Source: Pterobdella sp. o SKG-2022
Lineage: Eukaryota; Annelida; Clitellata; Hirudinida; Piscicolidae
NCBI GenBank assembly: GCA_964035795.1
Contig: OZ038327.1
Location: 6,671,007-6,735,006 of the forward strand
Length of the DNA: 64,000 nt
Reading direction: 5' to 3'
Shown here piece after piece: positions 1 to 12,200 of the stretch. Made by a program: the position numbers and the translations under genes. Every line of letters begins with the position of its first letter. Position 1 is the stretch's first letter. The notes beneath the pieces are model-generated. The model ran no database searches. It worked only from the letters and a program-made list of their open reading frames with translations, and was not told the DNA's origin.

Positions 1-1310
1 TCCGGGTAGTACAGGCTGCACAGCTCTAGTTTTTGTTCTGTCGTCAGCATAGCTTCGTCTGTGGGTGCGTCATCGTTTCTTGGTGGGTTTACAAGTGTTG
101 GGCCTATTTGTAGCAGAGAGCTTGCGAGACAAGACTGTTGTTGATACTGGTAGATGGAAGTGGGGCTGTGCCGCAGCAACTCCACGTTCGGCAGCCATCT
201 CGTATCTCTTCTTGACATCTTCTTAGTAGTTTTGTGCACGCTAGGTGACGAGACAGATCACATTGTTCACATCGTGCTCGTGAGCTATTCTTTTTGATCA
301 GACAGCGGCATTCTGAACACTGCGTCTGTGGATTAGAGTTGTAGGCGTTGACGGGTGCCACAAGAGCCGTCTGATCGGGCATGGAAAAATTTGCGCCTTG
401 TAGAACTGGTTTCGGTCTGGCTGTGGTACATGCTGTGCTGGAAAGCGGCGTGTTGCAACAAATCCAGGTCGTCTAGCCTTGTTTTAGCTTTTCACGATCA
501 TTGCGACTCAAATTAGTGCAGGCTAGGTGGGCTTCGTTTTTGCAGCCTTCACAGATTGCTCTGTAGTGACCTAGTCGAAAACCTTTTTTACACATTCAGC
601 ATTGGGTTGGTGTCATAGACATGGGACAACATTGTGGACATAGGTAAGTATTGGTTTGTTTCTTACGCTCCATCTCTGAATGCGTCATGCCGCTGTAGTT
701 TTGGTCGACATAGGTTAAACAGCAGTGACATTGCATGGCTTTAATGATCGTGGGACCCCTGCAGACTCCGCACGGATGCGTTGATTCCGGGTTGCTCTCG
801 ATGTCAACAGCTAGTAACAGAAGGATTTGGACCATCGTGGTCCTGTCTGTCTGTCTACGGCTCTGAAACGGCTTGTCCCAGACGATCGAAAAAACCCTCT
901 GTTGGAACATTGTAATCAAGAACTCTTCGTTGTAACCGACACCCCGTGAAGGTGGTTCTCGTATCAATCTGTCGCTGATGATAGAAGCTGAGGTCCAGTC
1001 ATCATGTTGGTGCAGCCATGTGATAGCAGCGACCATGCTAATTTTCTCGGCTTGGAAGGAGCTGTTACTGGAGTCGGTAGGGGTATGCCATTTGTGAATT
1101 GTCGAGTTGTTGGCCCGAACCACCAGTTGGCACCTCCATTTGCTTTTGATGTTGAAGTGTTTGTCCAATGAAGATCCAGCCTATCTTTCAAGAGATTTTG
1201 AGATGTTATCAAGCTTTCTGAGTTAGCAGAAACTGTGATCTGCCAATTCATCGAAGCTTGTGTAAGTATAAGCTCAAAACCACAGAAAAGGAAATTTTTG
1301 TTGTGACAGG
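1..1310 (-). mobile_element. LINE fragment: RNase H-like piece, 2A-like motif and tandem PHD-like zinc fingers
   Basis: Reading leftward from about 1190, a broken frame holds an RNase H-like patch (NGGANWWF in one frame, then SSFQAEKISMVAAITWL in another). This is followed by an ORF1-like start LLLLAVDIESNPES and zinc-finger blocks: CGVC near 770, then CMCKKGF...CEGC...HLACTNL...WICC after an in-frame TGA at 596-598, then CSECRCLIKK...CEQC...HLACTKL...WSCC near 320. One frame persists from 1168 to 104 with only two stops, so decay is modest. It runs off the left edge. The family assignment (CR1/I-like LINE) is inferred. Confidence 0.7.
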
Positions 1311-1467
1311 TTCTAACCTGTGGAATAACTTCCCCATGAAACTCAAGTTTTCTGTTTTCCCACATTCTTTTGGTCGAAATTTCAATTTTTTTAGATTTTT
1401 GGCAAATAAATATTTATATCTTATTTTGTTTGAACATTTTCAATAATTTTTTTTTTCATAATTATGC

Positions 1468-1505
1468 AGCCTAAAAACTTCTGAAGTTAATGCCACTATA
1501 ATCTT
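1468..1505. repeat. M3 MITE half-copy
   Basis: The stretch CTGAAGTTAATGCCACTATA here is shared with the terminal inverted repeat of the 30157-30364 element, so this is a solo terminus. Confidence 0.6.
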
Positions 1506-3143
1506 AATGGTAAAAGTATTATATTGTATAATTCTAGTTAATGTATGTTCTGCCATTATTTCGCACACTTTCTTTAAAAAACTCCAAAATAAACAAAACT
1601 CTTGGAACACAGGCTGTACATTAGATCCCAACACAGAGCTTTCACTCACAGAAACAAGTCTTTTCTCTTCAAACTCATTTCAAACCCCTTTTTCTTTACA
1701 TACATTACATTTACAACGAAAAAGCTCATCCTACTTAAGAGGAGCAATCCATATTCAACAGCACCAAACACTACATCATAAACATACTCACAACATGACC
1801 TCACTGGGTTCAGAAAATTTGTGGGCCAACCCCGTGAGAGTAGCAGATTTTTTGAATACTTTGTGAGGTTCAAAATTTTTACATCCGACTTTATTGAGAG
1901 CACGCGAGCTTGTCTTGCTTCGATGGTTGGTGTTTCTCAACGATCCTTTTTTAAATCTCAAAACCTCCCTTTTTACCATACATGCCAAGAGCTTTGAACG
2001 CTGCAGGAATAGCGCCAATAAAATTCTACATTTCAAATAAGATCGATTCAACAACGTTCGAAATAACCTTCAAGCATATTCTAAAAACAATGTTATCGTA
2101 GAAAGCTACATAAATTTTAGATTTTAATGAAAGTGGGAAAACGTCAACAAATAACAAAATTTTCAAATATCTATGATGAATACTTTAGAAAAATGAAAAA
2201 TTTTGCAAGATCCCATGTTTAAAAATATCAAAAAATTGTATAAAAGATAAATTTTCTATTATTTTAACCATTAGTGAGTGAAGGGCCGCTTGAGCAAGTC
2301 CACCCCTTCATGGAAAGAGTTTTTGAAGCTGGCCGTAATGGTTATGCCTGAAAAATAACAAATGCAACACGTATTCATGTCGTTTTGTATTTGCTTTTTT
2401 GAGTATTCATCAAATTTTATCTTTTAAATGTTCAAAACTATTCAAATTTTTTTATCTTTCAATAGTATATATGATATCCAAAAGTAGAAGCTTTTTGAAT
2501 TTTTATTTTTTACGAATGGTAAATATGAGAATATAGAACGCTGCAGCTGAGAGTATGATTTTGCTGCAGGGCAAACAGCTGAAAACAAAAGCTGCATAAG
2601 TAGGACTGAGTTTTAACAGTTTAAAGACCGAAGTAACACAAACCTTTGATAACTAATAGTCCACGAAATATAAAAGAAGTTCTAATATTTAAAAATTTTG
2701 AGCTTTCTTGATGAAAATTTCGAAGTATGCACAAAAAGCAGAAGATATCGCAAAGGGTATTTGTAAAGATTTGTGTGCCGTCATTCATTTGTAGCTTAAT
2801 CTACTATCAGGTTATTTATTGTTCTCAATGAAATTGAAACGTTCAAGTTCATCATAAGAAAAAACACAAAGATATGGTAAAACACAACACAATTTATTTC
2901 AAAATTTTTTCATGAAGCTTTAAGCTTTGTTAGCAAACCCTTACGAAGTAGAAAGTTAAGAACACACTAAAGTTTATATGCTGGTGTTACATAACCTGAT
3001 AATTAAAAGCTAAGAATAAAGTCAGGCATGAACTGATTTTTGAAATGGGGTGATGAAAAGTATGAAAATGAAGCTGTGTTTAAATCGAGGATGTTTTCTA
3101 GCACAATTTTTCATTGAAGATTCTCTAGAAAGCTTTTTGCAAG
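1506..3143. other. Mostly featureless AT-rich DNA with one open island at 2272-2346
   Basis: No recognisable repeat or gene over most of this stretch. The island at 2272-2346 is less AT-rich and open on both strands. On plus it reads SEGPLEQVHPFMERVFEAG after an AG. On minus it reads ITITASFKNSFHEGVDLLKR before a stop, following GTTATTTTTCAG. I cannot decide the strand. Confidence 0.35.
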
Positions 3144-3501
3144 GTACCCACACATCGTGAACCTCGTTGAAATAGCCAATAAATTTTACTTCCACTCAAA
3201 AGTGGAAGGGGACCCGTTAAGGTGAACTCCAGAGACTCGGGCTGGTTTTGAAAAACAGAAAGAACAGTTTTGCAATGTATTTTAAATGATTAAAAACTTT
3301 GTTTTTTTGAAATTTTTAAAATTAAAATCTTCATATTTAAACATAGCATCTTTTCCAGGTGCGACGATAACCCACAACGCCTCCTTCGGAGGTTATTGAT
3401 ACTATAAAAAGTTGTTTCGAGCAACAAAAACACCAATGAGACGTTTAAAAATTTTTTAATTCTTATTTTGCAGAAGATCCTCGAGAGAACTCAAAAGGTG
3501 A
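3144..3501 (+). CDS. Candidate 3' exons of an unidentified host gene
   Basis: Three short segments splice in phase: 3144-3221 (after CTTTTTGCAAG, donor AAG|GTGAAC), 3359-3391 (after TCTTTTCCAG, donor GGAG|GTTATT) and 3474-3501 (after TTATTTTGCAG, ending TGA). All junctions are phase 2. The joined reading is YPHIVNLVEIANKFYFH, then SKVEGDPLRCDDNPQRLLR, then RSSRELKR and stop. It resembles ordinary coding sequence, but I recognise no family. An alternative frame of the last two segments is also open, to 3556, but does not join to the first. Upstream exons were not found. Confidence 0.3.
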
Positions 3502-3559
3502 CAGTTTTTCGAAATTAGGCAGCCTTATGGTTGACTCACAAAATTCTTTGAAATGAGCG

Positions 3560-5235
3560 CTTTAATGAAAAAGCTAAGGTTGTTTGATTGAATTCTCCAA
3601 GCCTAAGATTAAAGTCCTCAAAGCATAAATCTTCTTTTCAAACGTTATAAATATTTTTGTTAATATTTTAAAAGTCTTAAAATTAATTAGCTTTGAGAGC
3701 CTATGATAATAATAAGTGAGTGAATGTGAGTTTTAAAATTTTGAAGCGTTTTATCAAAAATTTATTGAAATTGAAATGCTTTCGAAAATCTGCACACGGA
3801 ACTTTTGCCCGGATTTTTAAAAGAAAGAGTGAACATTTTTGTGAACATCAAGAACTTTTGTTTGTTGTACTTGCATACTGATATCAAGTATTGAAAAAGT
3901 TATAATGAACCACTCAATGCTTTCTGAAGCGTTTGTGTTCCCACGTTCATCTTGTAACATTCACTTACCAGTTTTATCAACGTAAAGAATTCACGAATAA
4001 AACTTAGAAAGTTTTAAAAATATAAATTAAGAAGTTGCATATTGAGTAAAAACATATAACATAGTTGATGGGTTACGACCTTTAAAATCAAAAGATTATT
4101 AATAAATTATAAACACTCAAAAATTTTTTTCACATGTTACTCAACTTTGATTCAATGAAAAATCTTTTTTATGATAATCGTGTTCTTAAGATACAGGGTA
4201 CCACAGCATAGCGAGGTGTCTGCAACAGAGGTTTTGTGTTGATTTTTCCATAATTCTAGTATAGGATCTTTTTCAAAACTCAAAAATGAACTAGCTAACT
4301 GCTAGCTTGAAGGCAAGTCCAGTGCATCTTGTCTTCATGGATGAATTGATTGAGTCTATCCGGATAAGTGAGAAGGGCTTGCACCTTTGTATATTCTATA
4401 AGAGATCTGGTATTTGTGTGACTATTATTTTTTATATTGTGGCAAGTTGTATGTCGAATATATTTTTTTGTCATGTCGTCATCTCCGACTCAAATTTAAG
4501 CCTGTTATCTTTTAAATTGAGGTCTAACGTTTTATCTCAACGCTAACGAGAAATAAATTAAAATAAATAAATTAATCTGAATTTTTGAAAATTTCAAAAC
4601 TGAATATTTATAGGAAATTTTGAATGGAAAGTGGTTGAGCACCTCTACTTCATGTGCTTCTTCTGTACATTTTCATTCGCTATGTTAGTCCTATGAATTC
4701 TATATTATCAAACTATATCATTATTAACAGATTTTTAACCATAATTATTCTGAATCTAAGCAATCAATATCGTTGCAATCACTTAAAATAACTTTTCAAC
4801 ATTTTGGGTGCCAAATCTTTGAATGCCCCCTCGTATGCTTTAAAAGATCGTCTGTTAAATTTTCTTGAGAATAAAGTTCTTACTAAAACTATGAAAAATC
4901 TGCTGTAGCCTGACGCAGTTGCGTCCAAAACAAATAAAAAGCATTTTTTATCATGAAAATCTAAAATTGGATGTATAAGTGAAAAAAATTAAAGAAAAAG
5001 AAAATATTGTTTTAGAAAGACAATTAGCTAAATTACCATCGTTGATAGCACAAATAATCGATCGAAAATCCATTTATGTTCATAACTTTGATTCACCTTG
5101 AGAGCTTCGGCTTGGTTAGTTAATCGAACACTTTTACAATAGTAACCACCTATAAACGTTTGGTTCTCTGTCAAATGCTAAAGCTAGAATTATGGGTTGT
5201 AAGGTCAACAAATAGAAAATATTTATTTTTAAAAA
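3560..5235. other. Unassigned AT-rich stretch
   Basis: No repeat family or gene recognised. A short exon-like patch at about 4311-4365 (plus) reads ASPVHLVFMDELIESIRI before a GTGAGA donor, too short to identify. Confidence 0.3.
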
Positions 5236-5300
5236 GTCACTAAGCTTTTCGTAAGACTAGCTTACATTATCAAGTGGCAATGTAAGCTGAATAATGTGGG
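5236..5300. repeat. M1 MITE fragment
   Basis: Contains the M1 hallmark AAGCTTTTCGTAAG followed by CTTACATTATCAAGT; only one side of the inverted repeat remains. Confidence 0.6.
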
Positions 5301-5566
5301 TGATAGGACGTCCTTTTGAGGGACTCCTGGTTTGATTTTCACGTATTTAGAAGAATGTTTGTTGAAGATGGTGTGTGTTGTGGTAGTTGCGTACAAATTT
5401 TATTATGCGTTTGTTAGTGTATGTTGACCGTCTCATCTCGGCAATGTAAAGCTCTTTGCAAAAACATTCCTTTTTGAAAATAACATGGTGGTAATGCGTC
5501 AGTTTGTCCTTGGTCGATAAGAAAGAGCTGACTGGTAGTGAGCCAAGAATACCTCACTTTGAGACT

Positions 5567-6299
5567 CTGATCTGTATATCTTAATTTTGCCTTCGTTTTC
5601 ATGGACAAGATTGGGTGTTGTCGTAAATTCTTTTTTCAAAAAAAATTAGTTAAATCTCTTTCTTAGGAATCAAGAACCTTTTAAAATGACACAAAAAAAC
5701 CCTTTTGTTTTGGGATAGGATTTGTGGTCTTAAAAAGAAAAATAGTTAACTGATTTTATTGACGACTAGAAATTTATAAGAACCGTTTAAGTCATCTTGC
5801 AGCTTTATCTCTAGACATCTGAACGTGTTTTCTAATGTAATGTAAAACGGTATTTATAAAGCGCTTTTCCTTATAGATTAAAGCGCATGCTACAAATTTA
5901 GTGTTGCGAAAACACTGTAAAACAGGTGCAAACTATCGGCCCACGTGGGATCGGACCTAGTAACTTTAGATAAATAGTCTAATGCTCTACCAGCTGAGCT
6001 GTACGGGCCGTATATTGTCAACTCTATCTTGGCATGGAATTTTTTTCTTTCTGCGGCCAAAGTTCCATCTACATAGCTAATGTTAGGAGAAAGGTGCCAC
6101 CAGCTGCCCTTCCATGCAAGAAGCTCTCCTCTTAAGACCACAAATCCTATTTCGAAACAAAAGGATTTTTTTTGTGTCATTTTAAAAGGTTCTTGATTCC
6201 TAAGCAAGAGATTTAACTAAATTTTTTTGAGAAAAAAATTTACGACAAGACCCTTTCTTGTCTATGAAAAAAAAGGCTAAATTAAGATATACAGATCAG
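5567..6299. mobile_element. Foldback element with about 165-bp inverted arms
   Basis: The left arm 5567-5733 begins CTGATCTGTATATCTTAA and runs through TTTAAAATGACACAAAAAA and GGATTTGTGGTCTTAA. The right arm 6132-6299 is its imperfect reverse complement and ends TTAAGATATACAGATCAG. The arms carry a few indels and mismatches. The 400-bp spacer contains a tRNA-like sequence. No transposase is present, and I did not find a convincing target duplication. It is probably a non-autonomous DNA transposon that captured, or was hit by, a SINE. Confidence 0.7.
5938..6010 (-). repeat. tRNA-like sequence (SINE head or tRNA pseudogene)
   Basis: On minus, a 73-nt stretch starts GGCCCGT and has a D-arm CAGCTCAGCTGGTAGAGC (A-box-like) and an anticodon arm TTAGA-CTATTTA-TCTAA. 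The T-arm contains GGTCCGATCCC (B-box-like, standard GGTTCGANNCC) and the 3' strand is GTGGGCC, pairing with the start including two wobbles. The loop would give anticodon ATT (Asn). T-stem mismatches and the location between inverted arms favour a SINE head or pseudogene over a working tRNA. Confidence 0.6.
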
Positions 6300-8084
6300 A
6301 TTCCCTTATTCTATGTCACATTTATCTTTTTATTTTATCAGTCATTTATATTTGCATTACTTGTAATTTTTTTTATATAATTCACTTTAGGGTTTTCAAT
6401 TATATCTTTCATAATATGTTCCTTTATTTGTGTCAATTTAGTTTTTGTTAGTTTCATCCGTATATCTTCTTTGATTTGCCAATTTTTTTGCGTTCGTTTT
6501 GTCACTTTTAATTCGAGTGCACCATTTCGTGTAAGAATCATTAACATTTTTTTTGAAGCATAGAAATATCAATATATAACTTCTTTATTTTTTCTTTAGT
6601 TTATTTTGTTGTTTTAATTGCTTCACACTTCATAAAGTATTCAATGACCTCTCCACTCTTGACTCTTGTTTTCTCATGGTCAATTGAAACTAAACTCTAG
6701 CAAGATCTAAGTCAACAAATAGTTTTTGTTGGAAAAAACAAAGGTTTGGAAGAAATTGTGTATAGTGATAATGAAGCCAGTGGTGGTTTTGCTGCAACCT
6801 TTTGACAACATTTTCAACACAGACTTTTGCTTACCATTTGATAAGGTTCATTCCATCAAATAAAACTTACTGATCATGTAGTTTTTATGTAGATATCAAG
6901 AGATGTTTATGAACACATTGGTAGTCAAGCTGATAAATGTGCTTATTGGCACATTTAGTATTTTCCGATAGGATTAAAAAATTGGAGGGTTGAATGAGCA
7001 TGTGTGAACGTCAAGTTGTGACACAAAAATTTTTATCCAGCGAGTTTAAAATTTATTTTCATGAACTCTATCATAATTTTAAAATTTAAATTGAAACCAA
7101 GGGTTTTTTTAAACAAGCAAAAATTTACTGAATTGGTCCGATGAGCCATAATGAGTTTCCTAGTGTCGAGTTTGTTTATGGAAAAATTCAAAAACTTGTA
7201 TCAACTGAATAACACGCATCTTTTTATTAATCTTTTTACTCCCATTAATAAGTGAATTATATAAACTTAGTTATACTTAAGGTTAGGAATTTTTGAAAAA
7301 ATCTTTCAAACAAAATTCATAAGTTTTTGTTCTATTTCGAAAATATTTTTTGATTTATATAATTTATTGAAAAAAATTAAAAAGTTATTGAAAAGATTTT
7401 TATTCAATAAGTAAAAAATTTAATATTTTGAAAAATAAATTATTAAAAGTGCAAACTTCAAACAGATTTAGTTTGTTTTACTATATAAAAACGAAAAAAA
7501 AGAAAGAAAAAATACAAAAAGAACAAAAAAGAAAAGAAATCGAGAACAAAATGGAAGAGATTTTGGAAAAGTTCAAAGAAACCAAAATGAAAATTGAGGT
7601 TAAGGAGCAACTGAATGATAAAGTATATGATGAAAAATAAAACCATTAGTGAATTTTAACGAACATTTGAAATTTTTTAGAAAAACTGCTAATAGTTTTC
7701 CAATGAAACTCATATATATTTGATAAATTTTTCATCGAAATAAAATACAAAGGGCCTCAATAATATGTCGGTGCTCGAGTGTTGAGGTTTTTGAAACTGA
7801 GGGTCTATTCGGCGAGTATGGTAGTCGTCGAAAAGATGAGCACTGCTCGAAAACGAAGAGTTTGTAGCAACTTTGTGCTGACTGGTCGCAAGAGGTACAT
7901 GGTCAGTAGGGGGTGTCACACGTTGACGTGCTATTTTTGTTTGTCTCTTTTCATCGTATTAGTAATGTCATGAGGCAAAAAAAAAGATTAAGTATTATTA
8001 AATACGATTGTTTTTTGCAATGAAAAAGTTTTGCGTGAGTCACTGATTTAATTCCTTTTCACAATATAGATCAAAAATATAACA
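6300..8084. other. Unassigned stretch, AT-rich with one GC-richer patch
   Basis: No repeat or gene recognised in most of it. The Lys-rich reading at 7428-7640 is a consequence of A-rich sequence. At 7760-7925 the base composition rises and both strands are open (plus: RFLKLRVYSASMVVVEKMS), but no splice-supported gene could be built. Confidence 0.3.
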
Positions 8085-8266
8085 GAAACGAACTCTATGG
8101 TTTAATGAGAAACTTAATACACGAAGCTTTTTGTAAGAGTATCTTACATTATCAAGTATCGTATATTATCAAGAGCATGTTACATGGTCAAGTGTTCACA
8201 CTTGATAATACGTTCACAAAAAGCTTCGTGTGATAAGTTTCTCATTAAACCAGTGTTTGTTTCTAA
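8085..8266. mobile_element. M1 MITE, complete inverted-repeat copy
   Basis: The left end reads AGAAACGAACTCTATGGTTT, then ATGAGAAACTTAATACACGAAGC. The right end mirrors it as GAAGCTTTTTGTGAACG and AACACTGGTTTAATGAGAAA in reverse complement. The core contains TTACATTATCAAGTATCG. Non-coding, about 180 bp. Confidence 0.7.
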
Positions 8267-8780
8267 TATCTTCAGATGCCTTTAAGAAATATGAAAAAGT
8301 TGTGAAAAAATTAAATGTATTTTTTCATTTCCGATTTATTTTTTGATTGAATAAAAATCAGCGATTTATTGTACAAAATGATCAACTGGGTTCTAAAAAT
8401 GTTTTAAACTTTTATGAAAAAGGTTTAAATATTCAAAAACATAATTTAAAAAAATGAAACATTGGCAAAGGCTGGATAAATGGAAGCCTATAAAAAAGAA
8501 ATATTTATGAACTTGAATATGAAGTGTTTTCATTTGAACATTTATGTTTGTGACTTGAGGATGTATGAAAGTTGAGGGGTAATGCGAGAAAACTTTGATA
8601 AAATATTCAGACGAACATAATCTTTTTGAATCTCTTTTGAAATTTTTGAAAAACCAGTCAATAACTTTACAAAAATAATAAAGAAAAGGAAAAACTTAAT
8701 TTGCCTCAGAAAATTAGGTCTTTAAGAACAAGACAAACTGAATAATAGCGTATACTGAAAATCTTTAATGAAATAATATT

Positions 8781-9035
8781 TGACAATTTTTTTACGTCGA
8801 TTCATGAAAGAATTTAGTAAATTTATTGAGAAAAATAAATAGCTATAATTTTCTATAAGTTTTGCCTTATCATAAAAAATTAGTTTTCGCTAATGTTTTA
8901 TGATAAGGCTAAAATTATCGAAAATTATAGCTATTTATTTTTCTCAATAAATTTACTAAAACTCTTTCATGAATCGACGTAAAAAAAGTGTCAACAATTA
9001 TTTATAAGTAAATTTAAGATGTATCTAAAAAGTCA
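8781..9035. mobile_element. M2 MITE, long palindrome plus tail
   Basis: 8781-8993 is an imperfect palindrome from TGACA to TGTCA with arms TTTTTACGTCGATTCATGAA and AGCTATAATTTTC, and a loop around TTTTCGCTAATGTTTTATGA. The shared M2 tail TATAAGTAAATTTAAGATGT follows. It lies just downstream of the carrier gene stop codon. Confidence 0.7.
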
Positions 9036-9214
9036 CATTTTGAACAATTAATGAAATATATATTCGGTCATTTAACCGTCCCAAAAATAAGTGGCTCGTA
9101 GCTAATGGGCTGGCCAATTTTATGTTAAAAGGCTAGTTAAATGTATGTTAGAATGGAATATTCAAGTATGGACATACAAGAAAATGCTGCAGACTGCGGC
9201 AAAGTGAGATTGGG

Positions 9215-9265
9215 TCATAGAGAACGCAACCATTTCAGTGTCATCTCATACCCTAAAAAACAAGC
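9215..9265 (-). CDS. SLC25A20: Carrier gene exon 9 (C-terminus)
   Basis: A 17-codon terminal exon, ACFLGYEMTLKWLRSL then TGA, after the acceptor ATTTTTCAG. The 70-bp intron joins it in phase 0 to AFPSNA, giving the typical carrier ending AFPSNAACFLGYE. No clear AATAAA was seen immediately downstream; the next ones lie in the M2 element near 8.95 kb. Confidence 0.9.
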   Translation of the reverse strand, partial: ACFLGYEMTLKWLRSL

Positions 9266-12200
9266 CTGAAAAATCATTTAAAAAATATATAAATAAATTT
9301 TTATTTTATCATAATTTCAAAATAGATGAACTCACAGCATTAGAAGGAAATGCCCTGACTAGGGTTGGAGTGAGTCCCTTGTAAAAACCTCTCATCCCCT
9401 TCTTTTTCAAGATGCCTTCCATCACTCTCTTTACGCTTCTCCTTTCTACCCCCTTGTCTGACACCACAAATAAATCTATAATTAACTTTTATAGACAGCC
9501 GGCGCAGTTAGATCGAATTTAAAAAACTATAATTTTATAAAGACAAAAGTAAAGCTATTTTGTATAATTACTCTTCAACTTCAGAGGAATAATTTGAGTT
9601 AAAAAAGTGAGAGATGGGAGATTTTTTTTGCCGCTAAATAATATATGTGGTTTTATCACGACGTAGAATAGCCTAAACCAAATAGTGAGATAAAAAATTC
9701 GAAGTATACCATAAAACTTCAAATTATGAGGATTCATAAGCCTGGGACCCACTATTAAAAAAAATGCAAATGATACAAAAGAATGAGAGCAAGAGTTAAA
9801 CCCTGAATTATAACATCAAACAATAATTTCATCATTCATAAATGCTTTAAAGTACATCTCATAAAATAAAACAATATTAAATAATTAAATCATTAACAAT
9901 TTTCAAAAAATTTTTTACATCTATGTCTTTACCCATTCAAATTCTCTACTTTTCTATACAACTTTGCTAATAAATTATGAAAAGGTTTTGCTTTTTAAAA
10001 ACTAGCTCAATAAAAATTTTCTTTTCCTGTTCTTATAAATCCTCTTAATTTGAAGTTTCACTGGTAAAATTCAAGTTTACAAAAGAACATACGATGTCTC
10101 TAAAATCACAAAGTATTTATTAATCTGACAAACGAAGCTTTTCGTGAAACTTACATTATTAAGTGATCTACTTAAATATATAATGACTTAGACTTACGAA
10201 AAGCTTCGTGTGTCAGATTAATAAATATTCAACAGTTTTTACGTCGATTCATAAAAATTTATCAATTATAATTAATAAACTTTTTCGCCAATGTTTTATG
10301 ATATGGTTGAACTTATCGAAAAGTATACCTGCTTTTTGAATAATAAATGTACTAAAATACTTCCATAAATCGACGTAAAAATTGTTTAATAATATTTATA
10401 AGTACATTAAGATTTCCCTGAAAAGTTATAGATTAATGAATAGTTTGAGTTTACCTCACATATGCTTTTATGAAATTATTTCTCATGAACGACAAAAGTG
10501 AATGAAGTCTAGATTATACTGTAAATGTTATAGTGAAAAGTGGAAAGCAGACGGCCTAGATAATTGTAGTAGTAGTAGTGACACCGATCTTCGGTGACTT
10601 GACGTAATTTTTTCTCTATACTTGTTTATCAGCCATAGCAGTGTGTAATTCGTTAAAAGTCAGCTCTGTGTCTTTTTGAAGTACTATTTTCGGTGTTATA
10701 CTTGGACGACCTCTTCAACGACACTACAGAGGAATAAAAATGCATTGCTTCAGTTTTGCTTGCATTGAGGAAGAGACCTATTTTTTGAGTTGCCGTCTCG
10801 AATTCGTGGAAAAGAGACTCAGCTTTGTTGATCGTATTTTCCATCAAAGCGATATCGTCGGCAAATGCAAGTTTCTCGGAAGTGCTTCTACGAATTCCTC
10901 TTTTTTTAAGAGTCAATCCATCTAAAGAAAAAATTGAGATGCTGAGAGTATAACCCAAGCAAATGATGAAAAGAAACAGGGCGAGTGGGTCTCCTCGTAA
11001 GACGCCGGTTCGACCTGGAAGATGTCAGTATTGCCTTGAGTGGTTACCACAAGAGTGAAGGTGTTTTCACACAACACTCGTATTGCGTTAACGATTTCAG
11101 AAGAAATTCTATATGCAGCAAGGATCTTGAGAATTTTGGACCGATCTTTCGAATCATTTGCTTTTTTGAAATCGATTAAAATTATCACAGCTTTTTTTTT
11201 GTGGTTACGCATTCCTTCTATGATTTTTCTGGATGCGAGTAGACGTGATGAGGTGATCTTCCAAGACGGAAGCCGTTTTGGTTGAGGCAAAGCAGCTTGT
11301 CGATGACAGAGCAGATTCTGTTTAGTATAAGCCGGTTGTAGATTTTAGAGGCTAAGACCCGATAGTTGGTACAACAAGCTAAGTCTCCTTTCTTGGGCAC
11401 AAGAACGAAACCAGATATACCCTATTCATTGGGACGCACACCGTTAAAGATTTCAAAGCAAAACCCTCTCAGGTACTTTTAGATTATCTCGAGCTTCCAG
11501 ACTTTTAGTGTAAGGCATTCAACAGTATGTCTTCTATAGTATAGATAGCGAGTTTACAATATCGTGAGAGTTTGATTTCTGTCACTTCAATTTATTCGCT
11601 ATATTAAACATGACTTGCTGATGTAAAATAAAATTTTTGTAAATTAACAAGTTTATTTAGCTGCATTTTTATTTTGCTATTTCAAGTGTTAAGTCTCCAG
11701 CAGCCCTTGAACGGACAGAGAGTTTTAAGAATGCCTCGGCTTTCTTCTTTTTCTTTTGGTAGTTTTAATATTGGGTCGTTGAATGAAAAAAGTATGGAGT
11801 TGTGTGATAAGTTGTTGAGAAGGAAGGTTGATATTTGCTGTATTCAAAAAGTGAGGTAGAGAGGCATGGGTTCGAAATTTCTAGGTAATTTAGGTAGGAG
11901 GTTTAAACTATGGTGGTCTGGTAATGACGATAAGAAATGTGGTGTAGGAATATTAGTTAAGGATTTATGTATGAATGTTGGGGGAATAAATAGGATATCA
12001 GATAGGGTAATGGTAGAGGTAATTATTTTTGGTAAAAAGGTAGTAAGAATTGTTTGGGCTTATGCCCCACAATGTGGAAAATCGATGAATGAAAAAGAGA
12101 AGTTTTATGAGGTGATGGCAAGAGGGTGTGAAGTGAAAAATGAGAAAAAAGTTTTGACATGCTGAGGTGACTTCAACGAACACATTGGCAAAAAGGTTGA

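Noticed and set aside
1507..2054. Overlapping frames on both strands at 1507-1866 (plus) and 1788-2054 (minus)
   Set aside because: No domain, no consistent splice sites and AT-rich composition.
4311..4365. A short exon-like peptide with slight resemblance to a dynein heavy-chain stretch
   Set aside because: Only about 18 residues with no supporting neighbouring exons; resemblance is within chance.
5938..6010. A functional Asn tRNA gene
   Set aside because: T-stem mismatches, weak B-box and location inside a foldback element make a SINE head or pseudogene more likely.
7428..7640. Lys/Glu-rich coiled-coil-like frame
   Set aside because: Produced by A-rich sequence; the opposite strand is equally open as Phe/Leu, with no splice or homology support.
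7710..7800. A candidate last exon for the carrier gene on minus reading PFVFYFDEKFIKYI then stop
   Set aside because: Wrong phase for exon 8 and poor match. The exon at 9265-9215 joins in phase and gives the canonical ACFLGYE ending.
9309..9335. Reading carrier exon 8 through to SSSILKL and a stop
   Set aside because: A near-consensus GTGAGT donor lies exactly there and the spliced version matches the family.
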